From positions 186,001 through 250,000 of the forward strand of contig NZ_JODR01000008.1 of NCBI RefSeq assembly GCF_000725885.1: a stretch of DNA of 64,000 bases, given 5' to 3'. Position numbers and translations under genes: made by a program. The notes under the pieces were generated by a model. It saw only the letters and a program-made list of their open reading frames with translations, did not search any database and was not told the origin of the DNA. Positions within the stretch are counted from its first letter, which is position 1. Every line of letters starts with the position of its first letter. Origin of the DNA: Streptomyces albus subsp. albus (GTDB taxonomy: Bacteria > Actinomycetota > Actinomycetes > Streptomycetales > Streptomycetaceae). Positions 56,047-64,000 of the stretch are shown here, in pieces.

Positions 56047-56679
56047 GTGAACAAGGCGCAGCTCGTTGAAGCTATCCAAGACGACCTGGGAGGACGCCAG
56101 GACGCCGCGAAAGCGGTGGATGTCGTGCTGGACGCGATCGTCCGTGCGGTCGTCGCCGGTGAGCGGGTTTCGGTCACCGGCTTCGGCTCTTTTGAGAAGG
56201 TCGAGCGTCCGGCCCGTTACGCCCGCAACCCGCAGACCGGTGAGCGGGTCAGGGTGAAGAAGACCTCGGTGCCCCGGTTCCGGGCCGGCGCGGGCTTCAA
56301 GGACCTGGTGAGCGGGGCCAAGAAGCTCCCGAAGAACGATGTAGCGGTCAAGAAGGCCCCCAAGGGCAGCCTCTCCGGCGGTACGGCCACCAAGAAGGCC
56401 ACGGCCAAGAAGGCCGGTGCCAAGAAGACGGCCGCTGCCAAGAAGACCACTGCGAAGAAGGCTCCGGCGGCGAAGAAGACCACCGCCAAGAAGACCACCA
56501 CCGCGAAGAAGGCCCCGGCCAAGACCTCGGCGGCGAAGAAGACCACCGCCAAGAAGGCCCCGGCCAAGACGACGGCCAAGAAGGCCCCGGCCAAGAAGAG
56601 CACCGCCAAGAAGGCTCCGGCCCGCAAGACGGCCGCTCGCAAGACCACCGCGAAGAAGACCACGTCCCGCAGGCGGTAA
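56047..56679 (+). CDS. hupS: HU-family nucleoid protein with histone H1-like tail (HupS)
   Basis: The 210-aa protein has an HU domain at residues 1-95: MNKAQLVEAIQDDLGGRQDA, GFGSFEKVERPARYARNPQT and the DNA-gripping arm. A Lys/Ala/Thr-rich tail of about 100 residues follows, built from KKTTAKKAPAK-type repeats and ending SRRR. This two-part design is typical of actinobacterial HupS/Hlp, which in streptomycetes compacts spore chromosomes. GTG 56047 follows GAAGGGGAAG. Confidence 0.95.
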   Translation: MNKAQLVEAIQDDLGGRQDAAKAVDVVLDAIVRAVVAGERVSVTGFGSFEKVERPARYARNPQTGERVRVKKTSVPRFRAGAGFKDLVSGAKKLPKNDVAVKKAPKGSLSGGTATKKATAKKAGAKKTAAAKKTTAKKAPAAKKTTAKKTTTAKKAPAKTSAAKKTTAKKAPAKTTAKKAPAKKSTAKKAPARKTAARKTTAKKTTSRRR

Positions 56680-56810
56680 GCCGCGCGGACGGCTGGACGC
56701 GGAGGCGGTCACCGCACTCCGCAGCCCGCTCGCCAGCGGGCGAAACGATCCGTCTCCCGGACCAGGGCCCCGGGAACGGATCCGGGCGGCATTCGCCGCG
56801 TCGGCAGCGC

Positions 56811-56842
56811 CGGGCCGGGCTCCCTCGGGGGAGCCCGGCCCG
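56811..56842 (+). terminator. Terminator after hupS
   Basis: A perfect 14-bp stem (56811-56824 with 56829-56842). The rest of the 401-base gap 56680-57080 contains a further GATCCGT/ACGGATC repeat pair (56748-56754 with 56776-56782) and no convincing gene. Confidence 0.85.
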
Positions 56843-57080
56843 CGGCGTGTGCAAGCGCCCCACTCCGCCCGTGCCGGGCGGCCGGTGAGCCGGGGGAGCG
56901 GGTCCTCGGTGCGTCGGGGGAGCCATGCCGCGTCCCCGCGAGGCTCGAGTGCTGCCGTACGGCCTGCGGAAGGGCGCGGCATGGCCTGTCAGCGCGGCGC
57001 GCGGCAGGCGCTGTGCTCCCGGCCGCGTGTGCCTTTGCGGACCGTGGCAGGCGGGGGAGACGAGGGAGACGGGGGAGGAG

Positions 57081-57284
57081 TCAGAGGGTCTGGAGCGTGA
57101 TCAGGGTGATCCGGCGGTCCTCCGCCTCGCCCTCGGTCTCGATGCGGACTCGCTGGCCGGCACGGAGCAGCAGCAGGCCGCCCGCGTCGAACGCCGCGGC
57201 GTCGAAGGGGAGCGGGGTGCCGTCGTCGAGCAGGACGCTGCCGGAACGCGACTTCGGGTCGTAGGTGTATGCCGTGGCCTGCAT
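57081..57284 (-). CDS. Small beta-rich, cold-shock-domain-like protein (67 aa)
   Basis: The protein reads MQATAYTYDPKSRSGSVLLD, then DGTPLPFDAAAFDAGGLLLL and RAGQRVRIETEG. This strand pattern is like a small OB/cold-shock fold but lacks the RNA-binding aromatic motifs KGFGFI and VFVH. It lies 9 bases after the cofC stop on the same strand, so it is probably cotranscribed. The ribosome site is weak. The function is unknown. Confidence 0.6.
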   Translation of the reverse strand: MQATAYTYDPKSRSGSVLLDDGTPLPFDAAAFDAGGLLLLRAGQRVRIETEGEAEDRRITLITLQTL

Positions 57285-57293
57285 ACCCGCAGC

Positions 57294-57965
57294 CTAGCCG
57301 GAGAGCCCGGGCACGGGGTCGCCCAGCAGCCGGGCGGTGAAACCACCGACGCCCAGTTCGCGCGCGGCCCGCAGATCGGCGGGAGTGTCCACGTCCTGGC
57401 GCACGCTCGTCACCCCGGAAAGCGAGAGTTCCACTGCGCCGGAAGCCCGGTGCCGGGCCCGGGAGGGGCCGCCGAAAGCGGGGGAAAGGGCGGCTGGGGG
57501 GAGCGCTGTCAGCACCGTTGTTCCCCTTTCCGCGGCGTCCGGCAGAAATGCCCGGGGGAATTCCGCCGCCGCATTCAGTACCCGCGTCAATTCGGCGGGG
57601 CGGAGTGCGGGCAGGTCGGCGTTCATCGCGGCGAGGGCCGTGCGGGGGCGCAGCGCGCGCGCCGTCGCCGCCCCGTGTGCGAGCGCGGCGTTGAGCCCGG
57701 CGGCCGGTGTGTCCGGCACGGTGCGGGCGCCGAGCGCCCTCAGTTCGGTTCCGGCCAGCGGATCGTCCGTGACAACCACCACATCGCGCACCGCCGGGCA
57801 GGCCAGGGCCGCACTGACCGTGTCCTGCGCGAACGCCAGCGCGAGCCGGGCGCGCGGAGTGCCGGGGGCGGCGCCCGCGAGCCTGCTCTTGGCCCGTTCC
57901 AAAGGCTTCAACGGCACCACGAGGGTCCATGCCACGGGCGTCACATGGGGCTGCATCGGTCCCAT
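57294..57965 (-). CDS. cofC: 2-phospho-L-lactate/phosphoenolpyruvate guanylyltransferase (F420 synthesis)
   Basis: The 223-aa nucleotidyltransferase has the N-terminal loop LVVPLKPLERAKSRL, VVVVTDDP, the metal-binding AAMNADLPALRPAEL and the C-terminal QDVDTPADLRAARELG. This matches CofC/FbiD, which activates PEP (or 2-phospholactate) with GTP for coenzyme F420. ATG 57965 or 57956 are both possible starts. It is divergent from the acyltransferase gene. Confidence 0.88.
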   Translation of the reverse strand: MGPMQPHVTPVAWTLVVPLKPLERAKSRLAGAAPGTPRARLALAFAQDTVSAALACPAVRDVVVVTDDPLAGTELRALGARTVPDTPAAGLNAALAHGAATARALRPRTALAAMNADLPALRPAELTRVLNAAAEFPRAFLPDAAERGTTVLTALPPAALSPAFGGPSRARHRASGAVELSLSGVTSVRQDVDTPADLRAARELGVGGFTARLLGDPVPGLSG

Positions 57966-58286
57966 TCTCGCCTGCTTCCGGACGGTGTGCCGGGGCCGGG
58001 GTCACAGTCCGCTCCGTACCCGGCCACTCTCGGTGTGCTCGACAGCGGGGCGCTTCGTGGCGACACTTGTGCGGTTGTCGAATGGCCCCCAGCGGATGGG
58101 CCCCACAAGGAGCCCCCTAAGGAGATGGTGTCCGGGTGTCCCGCCAAACCGTGCCCGCCCAGGGAGCAACCCCGCGACCACCGGCCGGAAAAACCCGCAG
58201 TGCCGGGGCAGCGGGCCTCGCCTGGATCAGTCAGAAAGCCGGGAAGGCCGGGGAGCGCGGGAAGTCGGGGAAAAGGTGGGCGTGCG

Positions 58287-59144
58287 ATGCCGGGGAGTGA
58301 CGGTAAACGCAGGAAGATCGGGTTCTGGTACCGCCTTGCCGCGTTCCTGGCGAAACCCCCGCTGATCCTCCTGTTCAAGCGGGACTGGCGTGGAATGGAA
58401 CACATGCCACGCGAGGGCGGTTTCCTCACCGTCGTCAACCACAACTCGTACCTCGACCCGCTCTCGTACGCGCACTACCAGTACAACACCGGCCGCGTCC
58501 CGCGGTTCCTGGCCAAGGTCGGCCTGTTCAAGGGCGGCTTCGTCGGCGCGGTGATGCGCGGCACCGGGCAGATTCCCGTCTACCGCGAGTCCACCGACGC
58601 GATCGGGGCTTTCCGGGCCGCCGTGGAGGCCATCGAGAAGGGCGAATGCGTCGCCTTCTACCCGGAGGGCACCCTCACCCGTGACCCGCAGATGTGGCCG
58701 ATGACCGGCAAAACCGGTGCCGCCCGGGTCGCGCTGCTGACGAAGGCCCCGGTCATCCCCGTCGCCCAGTGGGGCGCCAACCTGGCGATGCCGCCCTACG
58801 CCAAGGAGAAGAAGCTGCGGCTCTTCCCCCGCAAAACCCTCACCGTGCAGGCGGGGCCGCCGCTGGACCTGTCCGCCTACTACGACAAGGAACCCACCGC
58901 GGAGCTGCTGCGCGAGGTCACGGACGTCATGATGGACGCGGTGACCGAGCAGCTGGCCGCCATCCGTGGTGAGCCCGCGCCCGCCGAGCGCTTCGACATG
59001 CGCAAGGCAGCCGCCAAGAGGCGGCGGGAGCGGGCCCCGCGGGAGCGCACCGGGCCGGCCGGCGAGGAACAGCAGCACCAGCGCGGCGAGCCGGAAGCGG
59101 CTCCGGCCGCGGCCGAGGCGGCAGAGGGAGAGAAGAACGCGTGA
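58287..59144 (+). CDS. 1-acyl-sn-glycerol-3-phosphate acyltransferase family protein
   Basis: ATG 58287 follows AAGGTGG. The 285-aa PlsC-like protein has the NHNSYLD (HX4D) catalytic box, GTGQIPVYR, the FYPEGTLTRD box and VIPVAQWGAN, with a charged tail after residue 230. It acylates lysophosphatidic acid or a related lipid at the inner membrane face. Its stop overlaps the gpsA start (GTGA), so glycerol phosphate synthesis and acylation are coupled. The 321 bases before it (57966-58286) hold no clear second gene. Confidence 0.9.
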   Translation: MPGSDGKRRKIGFWYRLAAFLAKPPLILLFKRDWRGMEHMPREGGFLTVVNHNSYLDPLSYAHYQYNTGRVPRFLAKVGLFKGGFVGAVMRGTGQIPVYRESTDAIGAFRAAVEAIEKGECVAFYPEGTLTRDPQMWPMTGKTGAARVALLTKAPVIPVAQWGANLAMPPYAKEKKLRLFPRKTLTVQAGPPLDLSAYYDKEPTAELLREVTDVMMDAVTEQLAAIRGEPAPAERFDMRKAAAKRRRERAPRERTGPAGEEQQHQRGEPEAAPAAAEAAEGEKNA

Positions 59145-60190
59145 GGGCGAGCGAGGAGCGGCAGCCGGCCGGACGGGAGCAGGAACGCCCGAGGAAGGCC
59201 GCCGTCTTCGGCACCGGCTCCTGGGGCACCGCGTTCGCCATGGTGCTCGCGGACGCCGGGTGCCGGGTGACCCTGTGGGGGCGGCGGGCGGAGGTCGTCG
59301 AGGCGATCAACACCACGCGCCGTAATCCCGGGTACCACCCGGATGTCGAACTCCCCGCGGGGGTCCGGGCCACCACGGACGCGGCCGAGGCCGCGCGGGA
59401 CGCGGAGTTCACGGTGCTCTCCGTCCCCTCGCAGACCCTCCGCGCCAACCTCGACGGCTGGCGGGACCTGCTCGACCCCGCGACGGTGCTCGTGTCCCTC
59501 ATGAAGGGCGTCGAGCTGGGCACGGCGATGCGGATGAGCGAGGTGATCCAGGAGGCCGCGCACGTCCCCGCGGAGCGGGTCGCCGTGCTGACGGGCCCGA
59601 ACCTGGCCCGGGAGATCGCCGCCCGGCAGCCGGCCGCCGCCGTGGCCGCCTGCGCCGACGAGGAGGCGGCCCGCGCCCTGCAGAGCGCGTGCCACACCCC
59701 TTACTTCCGGCCGTACACCAGCACCGACGTGGTCGGCTGCGAGCTGGGCGGGGCCGTCAAGAACGTGATCGCGCTGGCGGTCGGCATCGCCGACGGGATG
59801 GGACTGGGCGACAACTCCAAGGCGTCGCTGATCACCCGCGGTCTGGCCGAGACGACGCGGCTGGGCCTGGCCATGGGCGCCGAGGCGCACACCTTCGCGG
59901 GCCTGGCCGGCATGGGCGACCTGGTGGCGACCTGCTCCTCGCCGCTGTCGCGCAACCACACCTTCGGCACCAACCTCGGCCGGGGGATGACCCTCCAGGA
60001 GACGATCGCGGTGACGAAACAGACCGCGGAGGGCGTCAAGTCGTGCCAGTCCGTGCTGGACCTGGCGCGGCGGCACGGGGTGGAGATGCCGATCACCCGG
60101 ACCGTCGTGGGGATCGTCCACGAGGGCAAGTCGCCGCATGTGGCGCTCAAGGAACTGATGTCGCGCAGCGCGAAGCCCGAGCGGGCCTGA
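59141..60190 (+). CDS. gpsA: Glycerol-3-phosphate dehydrogenase [NAD(P)+]
   Basis: The 349-aa protein has the Rossmann motif AAVFGTGSWGTAFAMVLADA, LTGPNLAREIAA, the catalytic Lys region GGAVKNVIALAVGIADGMGL and GLAGMGDLVATCSSPLSRN. It reduces dihydroxyacetone phosphate to glycerol-3-phosphate for phospholipids. GTG 59141 overlaps the acyltransferase stop. Confidence 0.96.
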   Translation: MRASEERQPAGREQERPRKAAVFGTGSWGTAFAMVLADAGCRVTLWGRRAEVVEAINTTRRNPGYHPDVELPAGVRATTDAAEAARDAEFTVLSVPSQTLRANLDGWRDLLDPATVLVSLMKGVELGTAMRMSEVIQEAAHVPAERVAVLTGPNLAREIAARQPAAAVAACADEEAARALQSACHTPYFRPYTSTDVVGCELGGAVKNVIALAVGIADGMGLGDNSKASLITRGLAETTRLGLAMGAEAHTFAGLAGMGDLVATCSSPLSRNHTFGTNLGRGMTLQETIAVTKQTAEGVKSCQSVLDLARRHGVEMPITRTVVGIVHEGKSPHVALKELMSRSAKPERA

Positions 60191-60325
60191 CCCCCGCCGG
60201 ACCTGGGCTTAGCCATGAGCGGGACCGGGCCCGGCGGGGCGCTGCCCGCCGCCGGGGCGGTGGCCGTGCGCCACGGGGGCGTCCGCATCGGTGGCGGGGC
60301 CGTGGCACGGTAAAGTCCCAGCGTT

Positions 60326-61462
60326 ATGAGCAGCCAGAGCCCCGCCCCCAAGCCCCGAGTCGCCGTCGTCTTCGGCGGACGCAACTCAGAGCACCAGATC
60401 TCCGTCCTGACGGCCGGCGCGGTGCTCAGTGCCATCGACCGTGACAAGTACGAGGTGCTGCCCATCGGCATCACCGCCGACGGCCGCTGGGCGCTGGCCG
60501 CCGACGACCCGGCCCGCATGGCGATCGAGGACCGGAAGCTGCCCAGCGTCGAGGAGCTGTCCGAATCGGACACCGGCGGGGTGCTGCTGCCCGTCTCGCC
60601 CGGCAGCCGTGAAGTGGTGCACACCGAGCCGGGCCAGGTGCCCAAGGCGCTGGGGGAGATCGACGTCGTCTTCCCCGTCCTGCACGGCCCCTACGGTGAG
60701 GACGGCACGCTCCAGGGCATGCTCGACCTGGCGGAGGTGCCGTATGTGGGCTCGGGCGTGCTGGCCTCGGCCGTCGGCATGGACAAGGAGTACATGAAGC
60801 GGATCCTCGCCTCCTTCGGGCTGCCGGTCGGCCCCTACGTCACCGTCCGGCCGCGCGAGTGGGAGCAGGACCCGGCCGCGGCCCGCAAGAAGATCGTCGA
60901 CTTCGCCGGTAACCACGGCTGGCCGGTGTTCGTCAAGCCGGCCCGCGCCGGCTCGTCCATGGGCATCAGCAAGGTGGACGGCCTGGCCGGGCTGGACGAG
61001 GCCGTGGAGAACGCCCGGCGCCACGACCCGAAGATCATCGTCGAGTCGCTGCTGCGCGGCCGGGAGATCGAGTGCGGCGTCCTGGAGTTCGAGGACGGTC
61101 CGCGCGCCAGCGTGCCGGCCGAGATCCCGCCGGTCAGCGACCACGACTTCTACGACTTCGAGGCCAAGTACATCGACTCGGCCTCCGGCATCGTCCCGGC
61201 GCCGCTGACCGAGGAGCAGACCGCGCGGGTGCAGGAGCTGGCGGTGCGGGCCTTCGAGGCAGCCTCCTGCGAGGGGCTGGTGCGGGCTGACTTCTTCCTG
61301 GGCGAGGACGGCGAGTTCGTCATCAACGAGATCAACACGATGCCGGGCTTCACACCCATCTCCATGTACCCGCGCATGTGGCAGGAGAGCGGCGTGAGCT
61401 ACCCCGAACTGGTCGACCGGCTCATCCAGGCCGCCCTCGACCGCCCCACGGGCCTGCGCTGA
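60326..61462 (+). CDS. ddl: D-alanine-D-alanine ligase
   Basis: The 378-aa ATP-grasp enzyme has VAVVFGGRNSEHQISVLTAG, PVLHGPYGEDGTLQG, the ATP site PVFVKPARAGSSMGISKV and the omega loop FEAKYIDSASG. The Lys-Tyr pair there is the D-Ala-D-Ala type, not the D-lactate (VanA) type. INEINTMPGFTP binds metal. TAAAGT at 60311 lies 10 bases before ATG with no ribosome site between, so transcription may be leaderless. Confidence 0.96.
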   Translation: MSSQSPAPKPRVAVVFGGRNSEHQISVLTAGAVLSAIDRDKYEVLPIGITADGRWALAADDPARMAIEDRKLPSVEELSESDTGGVLLPVSPGSREVVHTEPGQVPKALGEIDVVFPVLHGPYGEDGTLQGMLDLAEVPYVGSGVLASAVGMDKEYMKRILASFGLPVGPYVTVRPREWEQDPAAARKKIVDFAGNHGWPVFVKPARAGSSMGISKVDGLAGLDEAVENARRHDPKIIVESLLRGREIECGVLEFEDGPRASVPAEIPPVSDHDFYDFEAKYIDSASGIVPAPLTEEQTARVQELAVRAFEAASCEGLVRADFFLGEDGEFVINEINTMPGFTPISMYPRMWQESGVSYPELVDRLIQAALDRPTGLR

Positions 61463-61469
61463 GCCCACC

Positions 61470-61490
61470 CGGCCGGACACCGTCCGGCCG
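61470..61490. terminator. Bidirectional terminator between ddl and the DUF3515 gene
   Basis: The 9-bp stem CGGCCGGAC/GTCCGGCCG with a 3-base loop lies between convergent stops. Confidence 0.75.
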
Positions 61491-61493
61491 CGC

Positions 61494-62003
61494 TCAGTCC
61501 TTCTTCTCCGGCACCGCGCGCTTGACCGCGCCGGCCAGATCGGCCAGCGGGTTGATCTGCGGCTCGTAGTGGTCGGGCACGGTCACCTCCACGTTGGCGA
61601 CCCGGCCCGTGGTCGTGAAGCGGTACTCGCCGTCCCGCTGCTCGATCAGCCAGGAGACCCCGTTGACCTCCGCCGCCTCGGAGGTCGGGTCGTAGTGGTC
61701 GTCGCCGGGGGTGAGCCGTGCGGGGCGCGGGACGCCGCAGCGCAACCGGATGGCGGGGTCGCCCCAGACAGCCGTGTAGTCCGAGACGGGGTCGGCCGTG
61801 CCGCGCTGCTGCCCCTCCACCTTCCCGGGGAGGGCGTCGTGCAGCGCCCGGCACGCCCGTGCGGCCTCGCCGGACGGGCTGGGGGCCGCCACTTCCGGGT
61901 CGCCGGAGCCCGAGCACGCGGTCGCGGCCAGCGCGAGCAGACCGCACACGGCGGCGCGGGCGGTGAGGTGGGAACGAGTCAGGGCCCGGGGTCGAGTGCT
62001 CAC
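61494..62003 (-). CDS. DUF3515 lipoprotein
   Basis: The 169-aa protein has a lipoprotein signal with lipobox LAATAC (residue 30) and the DUF3515 body: ACRALHDALPGKVEG, YTAVWGDPAIRLRCGVPRPA and VNGVSWLIEQ. DUF3515 genes usually sit between ddl and thiL in actinobacteria, as here. The role is unknown; exported and membrane-anchored. Confidence 0.9.
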   Translation of the reverse strand: MSTRPRALTRSHLTARAAVCGLLALAATACSGSGDPEVAAPSPSGEAARACRALHDALPGKVEGQQRGTADPVSDYTAVWGDPAIRLRCGVPRPARLTPGDDHYDPTSEAAEVNGVSWLIEQRDGEYRFTTTGRVANVEVTVPDHYEPQINPLADLAGAVKRAVPEKKD

Positions 62004-62022
62004 CGGGCGAGCATACGGGGGC

Positions 62023-62256
62023 TCAGAGGTGGACGATGGGGCAGGTCAGCGTGCGGGTGATGCCCTCGGCCTGCTGCACTTTGGCGACCACCATGCGGCC
62101 GAGGTCGTCCATCGTGTCGGCCTGGGCCCTCAGGATGACGTCGTACGGACCCGTTACATCCTCGGCCTGGATCACGCCGGGGATCTTGGAGACGATCTCC
62201 GCGACGGTCGAAGCCTTGCCAACTTCGGTCTGAATCAAGACGTACGCCTGTACCAC
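62023..62256 (-). CDS. Lrp/AsnC ligand-binding-domain (RAM) protein without HTH
   Basis: GTG 62256 follows GGGAGG. The 77-aa protein is a lone RAM/ACT-like domain: VVQAYVLIQTEVGKASTVAE, IVSKIPGVIQAEDVTGPYDV and an amino-acid-pocket segment. There is no DNA-binding half, and the in-frame upstream sequence is not coding. Stand-alone RAM proteins bind amino acids and may modulate full-length Lrp proteins. It is divergent from thiL. Confidence 0.88.
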   Translation of the reverse strand: MVQAYVLIQTEVGKASTVAEIVSKIPGVIQAEDVTGPYDVILRAQADTMDDLGRMVVAKVQQAEGITRTLTCPIVHL

Positions 62257-62502
62257 GGAACCTCCCGGGGGGTTACGAGGATCATGCGGGGCGGAAGAGG
62301 GACGCCACCGTACCGCGTCCCCGTGGCCACCGGGAGGCCGCCGGGCCGTGCTCGTCGCAGCCGGGTGACGCGAGGCGCGGCCACCCGCGTGAAACGGTGT
62401 GGCACGGCGCACGGCGGCTGGAACGGCGGACGCACGACGGGCGCGGCCGGCGCACGCGCGTGAGGGACGATGCAAGGGAAAAAGGGAAAAGGGGCAACAG
62501 CA

Positions 62503-63552
62503 ATGCGTGATCTGAACGGCGGCACCGCGCCCGGGCCTTCGCCCTCCGGCGCCGAGGCCCCGCACGACGCGGCACGCGGACGGGCCAAGGGCACCGTGGG
62601 GGAGCTGGGCGAGTTCGGGCTGATCCGGGAGCTGACCTCCCGGCTCACCTCCTCCACCGCCGTGCGGATCGGCCCCGGCGACGACGCGGCCGTCGTGACG
62701 GCCCCCGACCGGCGGGTCGTGGCCAGCACGGACATCCTGCTGGAGGGACGGCACTTCCGCCGCGACTGGTCCACCGCCTACGACGTGGGACGCAAGGCCG
62801 CTGCGCAGAACATGGCCGACATCGCCGCCATGGGCGCCTACCCCACCGCCCTGCTGCTCGGTCTGATCGTCCCCGTCGACCTGCCCGCCACCTGGCCCAC
62901 CGAACTGATGGACGGCATCCGTGACGAGGCACAGGTGGCCTCCGCGGCGGTCGTCGGCGGCGACGTGGTGCGCGGCGACAGCGTCGCCGTCTCCATCACC
63001 GCCCTCGGCGACCTGCGCAACAACGAGCCCGTCACCCGCTGTGGAGCCGGCGCCGGCGATGTCGTGGCCGTCACCGGCTGGCTGGGCTGGTCCGCCGCCG
63101 GGCACGCGGTGCTCACCCGCGGCTTCCGCTCGCCCCGCGCCTTCGTCGAGGCCCACCGCCGCCCCGAACCCCCCTACCACGCGGGCCCCGCCGCCGCCGG
63201 GCTCGGCGCCACCGCCATGATCGACGTCAGCGACGGTCTCATCGCCGACCTCGGGCACATCGCGGAGGCCAGCAAGGTACGCATCGACATCCGCTCCGCC
63301 GACCTCGACGTCCCCGCCCAGATGTCCGACATCGGCCAGGCCGTCGGCATCGACCCGCTCCAGTGGGTCCTGACCGGCGGCGAGGACCACGCCATCGTCG
63401 CCACCTTCCCCCGCGACCAGAAACTCCCCGCGCGCTGGCGGGTCATCGGCGAAGTCCTCGCCCCCTCCGCGCTGCCGCACGTGACCGTGGACGGCGCGCC
63501 CTGGACCAAGGCGGGAGGCTGGGACCACTTCTCCACCGAGCCGGAGCACTGA
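62503..63552 (+). CDS. thiL: Thiamine-monophosphate kinase
   Basis: ATG 62503 follows AAGGGG and is favoured over ATG 62470. The 349-aa AIR-synthase-fold enzyme has [55 protein letters not shown] and [16 protein letters not shown]. It phosphorylates thiamine monophosphate to the active diphosphate. It precedes thiD by 14 bases. Confidence 0.95.
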   Translation: MRDLNGGTAPGPSPSGAEAPHDAARGRAKGTVGELGEFGLIRELTSRLTSSTAVRIGPGDDAAVVTAPDRRVVASTDILLEGRHFRRDWSTAYDVGRKAAAQNMADIAAMGAYPTALLLGLIVPVDLPATWPTELMDGIRDEAQVASAAVVGGDVVRGDSVAVSITALGDLRNNEPVTRCGAGAGDVVAVTGWLGWSAAGHAVLTRGFRSPRAFVEAHRRPEPPYHAGPAAAGLGATAMIDVSDGLIADLGHIAEASKVRIDIRSADLDVPAQMSDIGQAVGIDPLQWVLTGGEDHAIVATFPRDQKLPARWRVIGEVLAPSALPHVTVDGAPWTKAGGWDHFSTEPEH

Positions 63553-63566
63553 GTACCGTCGTCGCC

Positions 63567-64000
<434 letters not shown>

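Noticed and set aside
56925..58286. Long in-frame extension upstream of the acyltransferase gene
   Set aside because: It runs antisense through cofC and the 67-aa gene, and its translation lacks any domain; ATG 58287 has a ribosome site and a normal PlsC start.

Overview
The window is high-GC actinobacterial chromosome. Gene content and order (ilvBNC-serA, leuB, ilvE, cimA, accB-accE, two conservons, gltX with tRNA genes, ndgR/leuCD, hupS, gpsA, ddl, thiL) point to a Streptomyces or a very close relative. This rests on remembered synteny and on the GC-rich third codon positions, not on a database search. Most of the window is core chromosome. No phage, insertion sequence, CRISPR array or polyketide/NRPS cluster was seen.

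Layout. 1-8 kb: the end of an MMPL transporter, a small ORF, a large LuxR-family (LAL) regulator, a DUF6191-like small protein, a sugar dehydrogenase lipoprotein, an aldo/keto reductase and a D-2-hydroxyacid dehydrogenase. 8-11.7 kb: a membrane PAS-GGDEF-EAL protein with an intact GGDEF domain and a decayed EAL domain. 11.7-17.4 kb: attenuator-controlled ilvB-ilvN-ilvC, then serA. 17.6-21.6 kb: a PucR-type regulator divergent from proline dehydrogenase and P5C dehydrogenase. 21.9-28.5 kb: a tiny ORF, leuB, ilvE, a Tat-exported PhoD phosphatase, and cimA behind a second attenuator with an Ile-containing leader peptide. 28.5-34.6 kb: a nitrogen island with TetR, agmatine deiminase, an accessory-less and divergent urease (ureC, fused ureAB) and a divergent NCS1 permease, with operator-like palindromes between the two arms. 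34.7-36.7 kb: the acyl-CoA carboxylase genes accB and accE. 36.8-48 kb: a small peptide gene with duplicated ANPRRT motifs, divergent from two tandem conservons (cvnABCD twice). Both cvnD genes are cut at the same codon. 48.1-51 kb: an FAH-family hydrolase, gltX, tRNA-Gln and two tRNA-Glu. 51-52.2 kb: MerR and DUF4188 genes with twin operators. 52.4-55.3 kb: ndgR divergent from leuCD. 55.6-64 kb: a small protein, hupS, cofC, an acyltransferase, gpsA, ddl, a DUF3515 lipoprotein, a ligand-binding-domain-only Lrp/AsnC protein, thiL and the start of thiD.

How the genes work together. The window holds nearly all branched-chain amino acid synthesis: CimA makes citramalate, LeuCD and LeuB carry the isopropylmalate-type steps, IlvBN, IlvC and IlvE do the shared steps, and NdgR is the local regulator. 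Two separate transcription attenuators (ilvB and cimA) read Leu/Val/Ile supply. Non-discriminating GltX sits beside the two tRNA species it is expected to charge. The urease/agmatine/permease island looks like a repressor-controlled nitrogen-scavenging unit.

Most unusual points: the matching truncation of both cvnD paralogues (assembly fault or real loss), the urease without accessory genes and with altered flap residues, the ANPRRT-repeat peptide opposite the conservon, and the TG[EQ][YF] repeat tail of the first CvnA.
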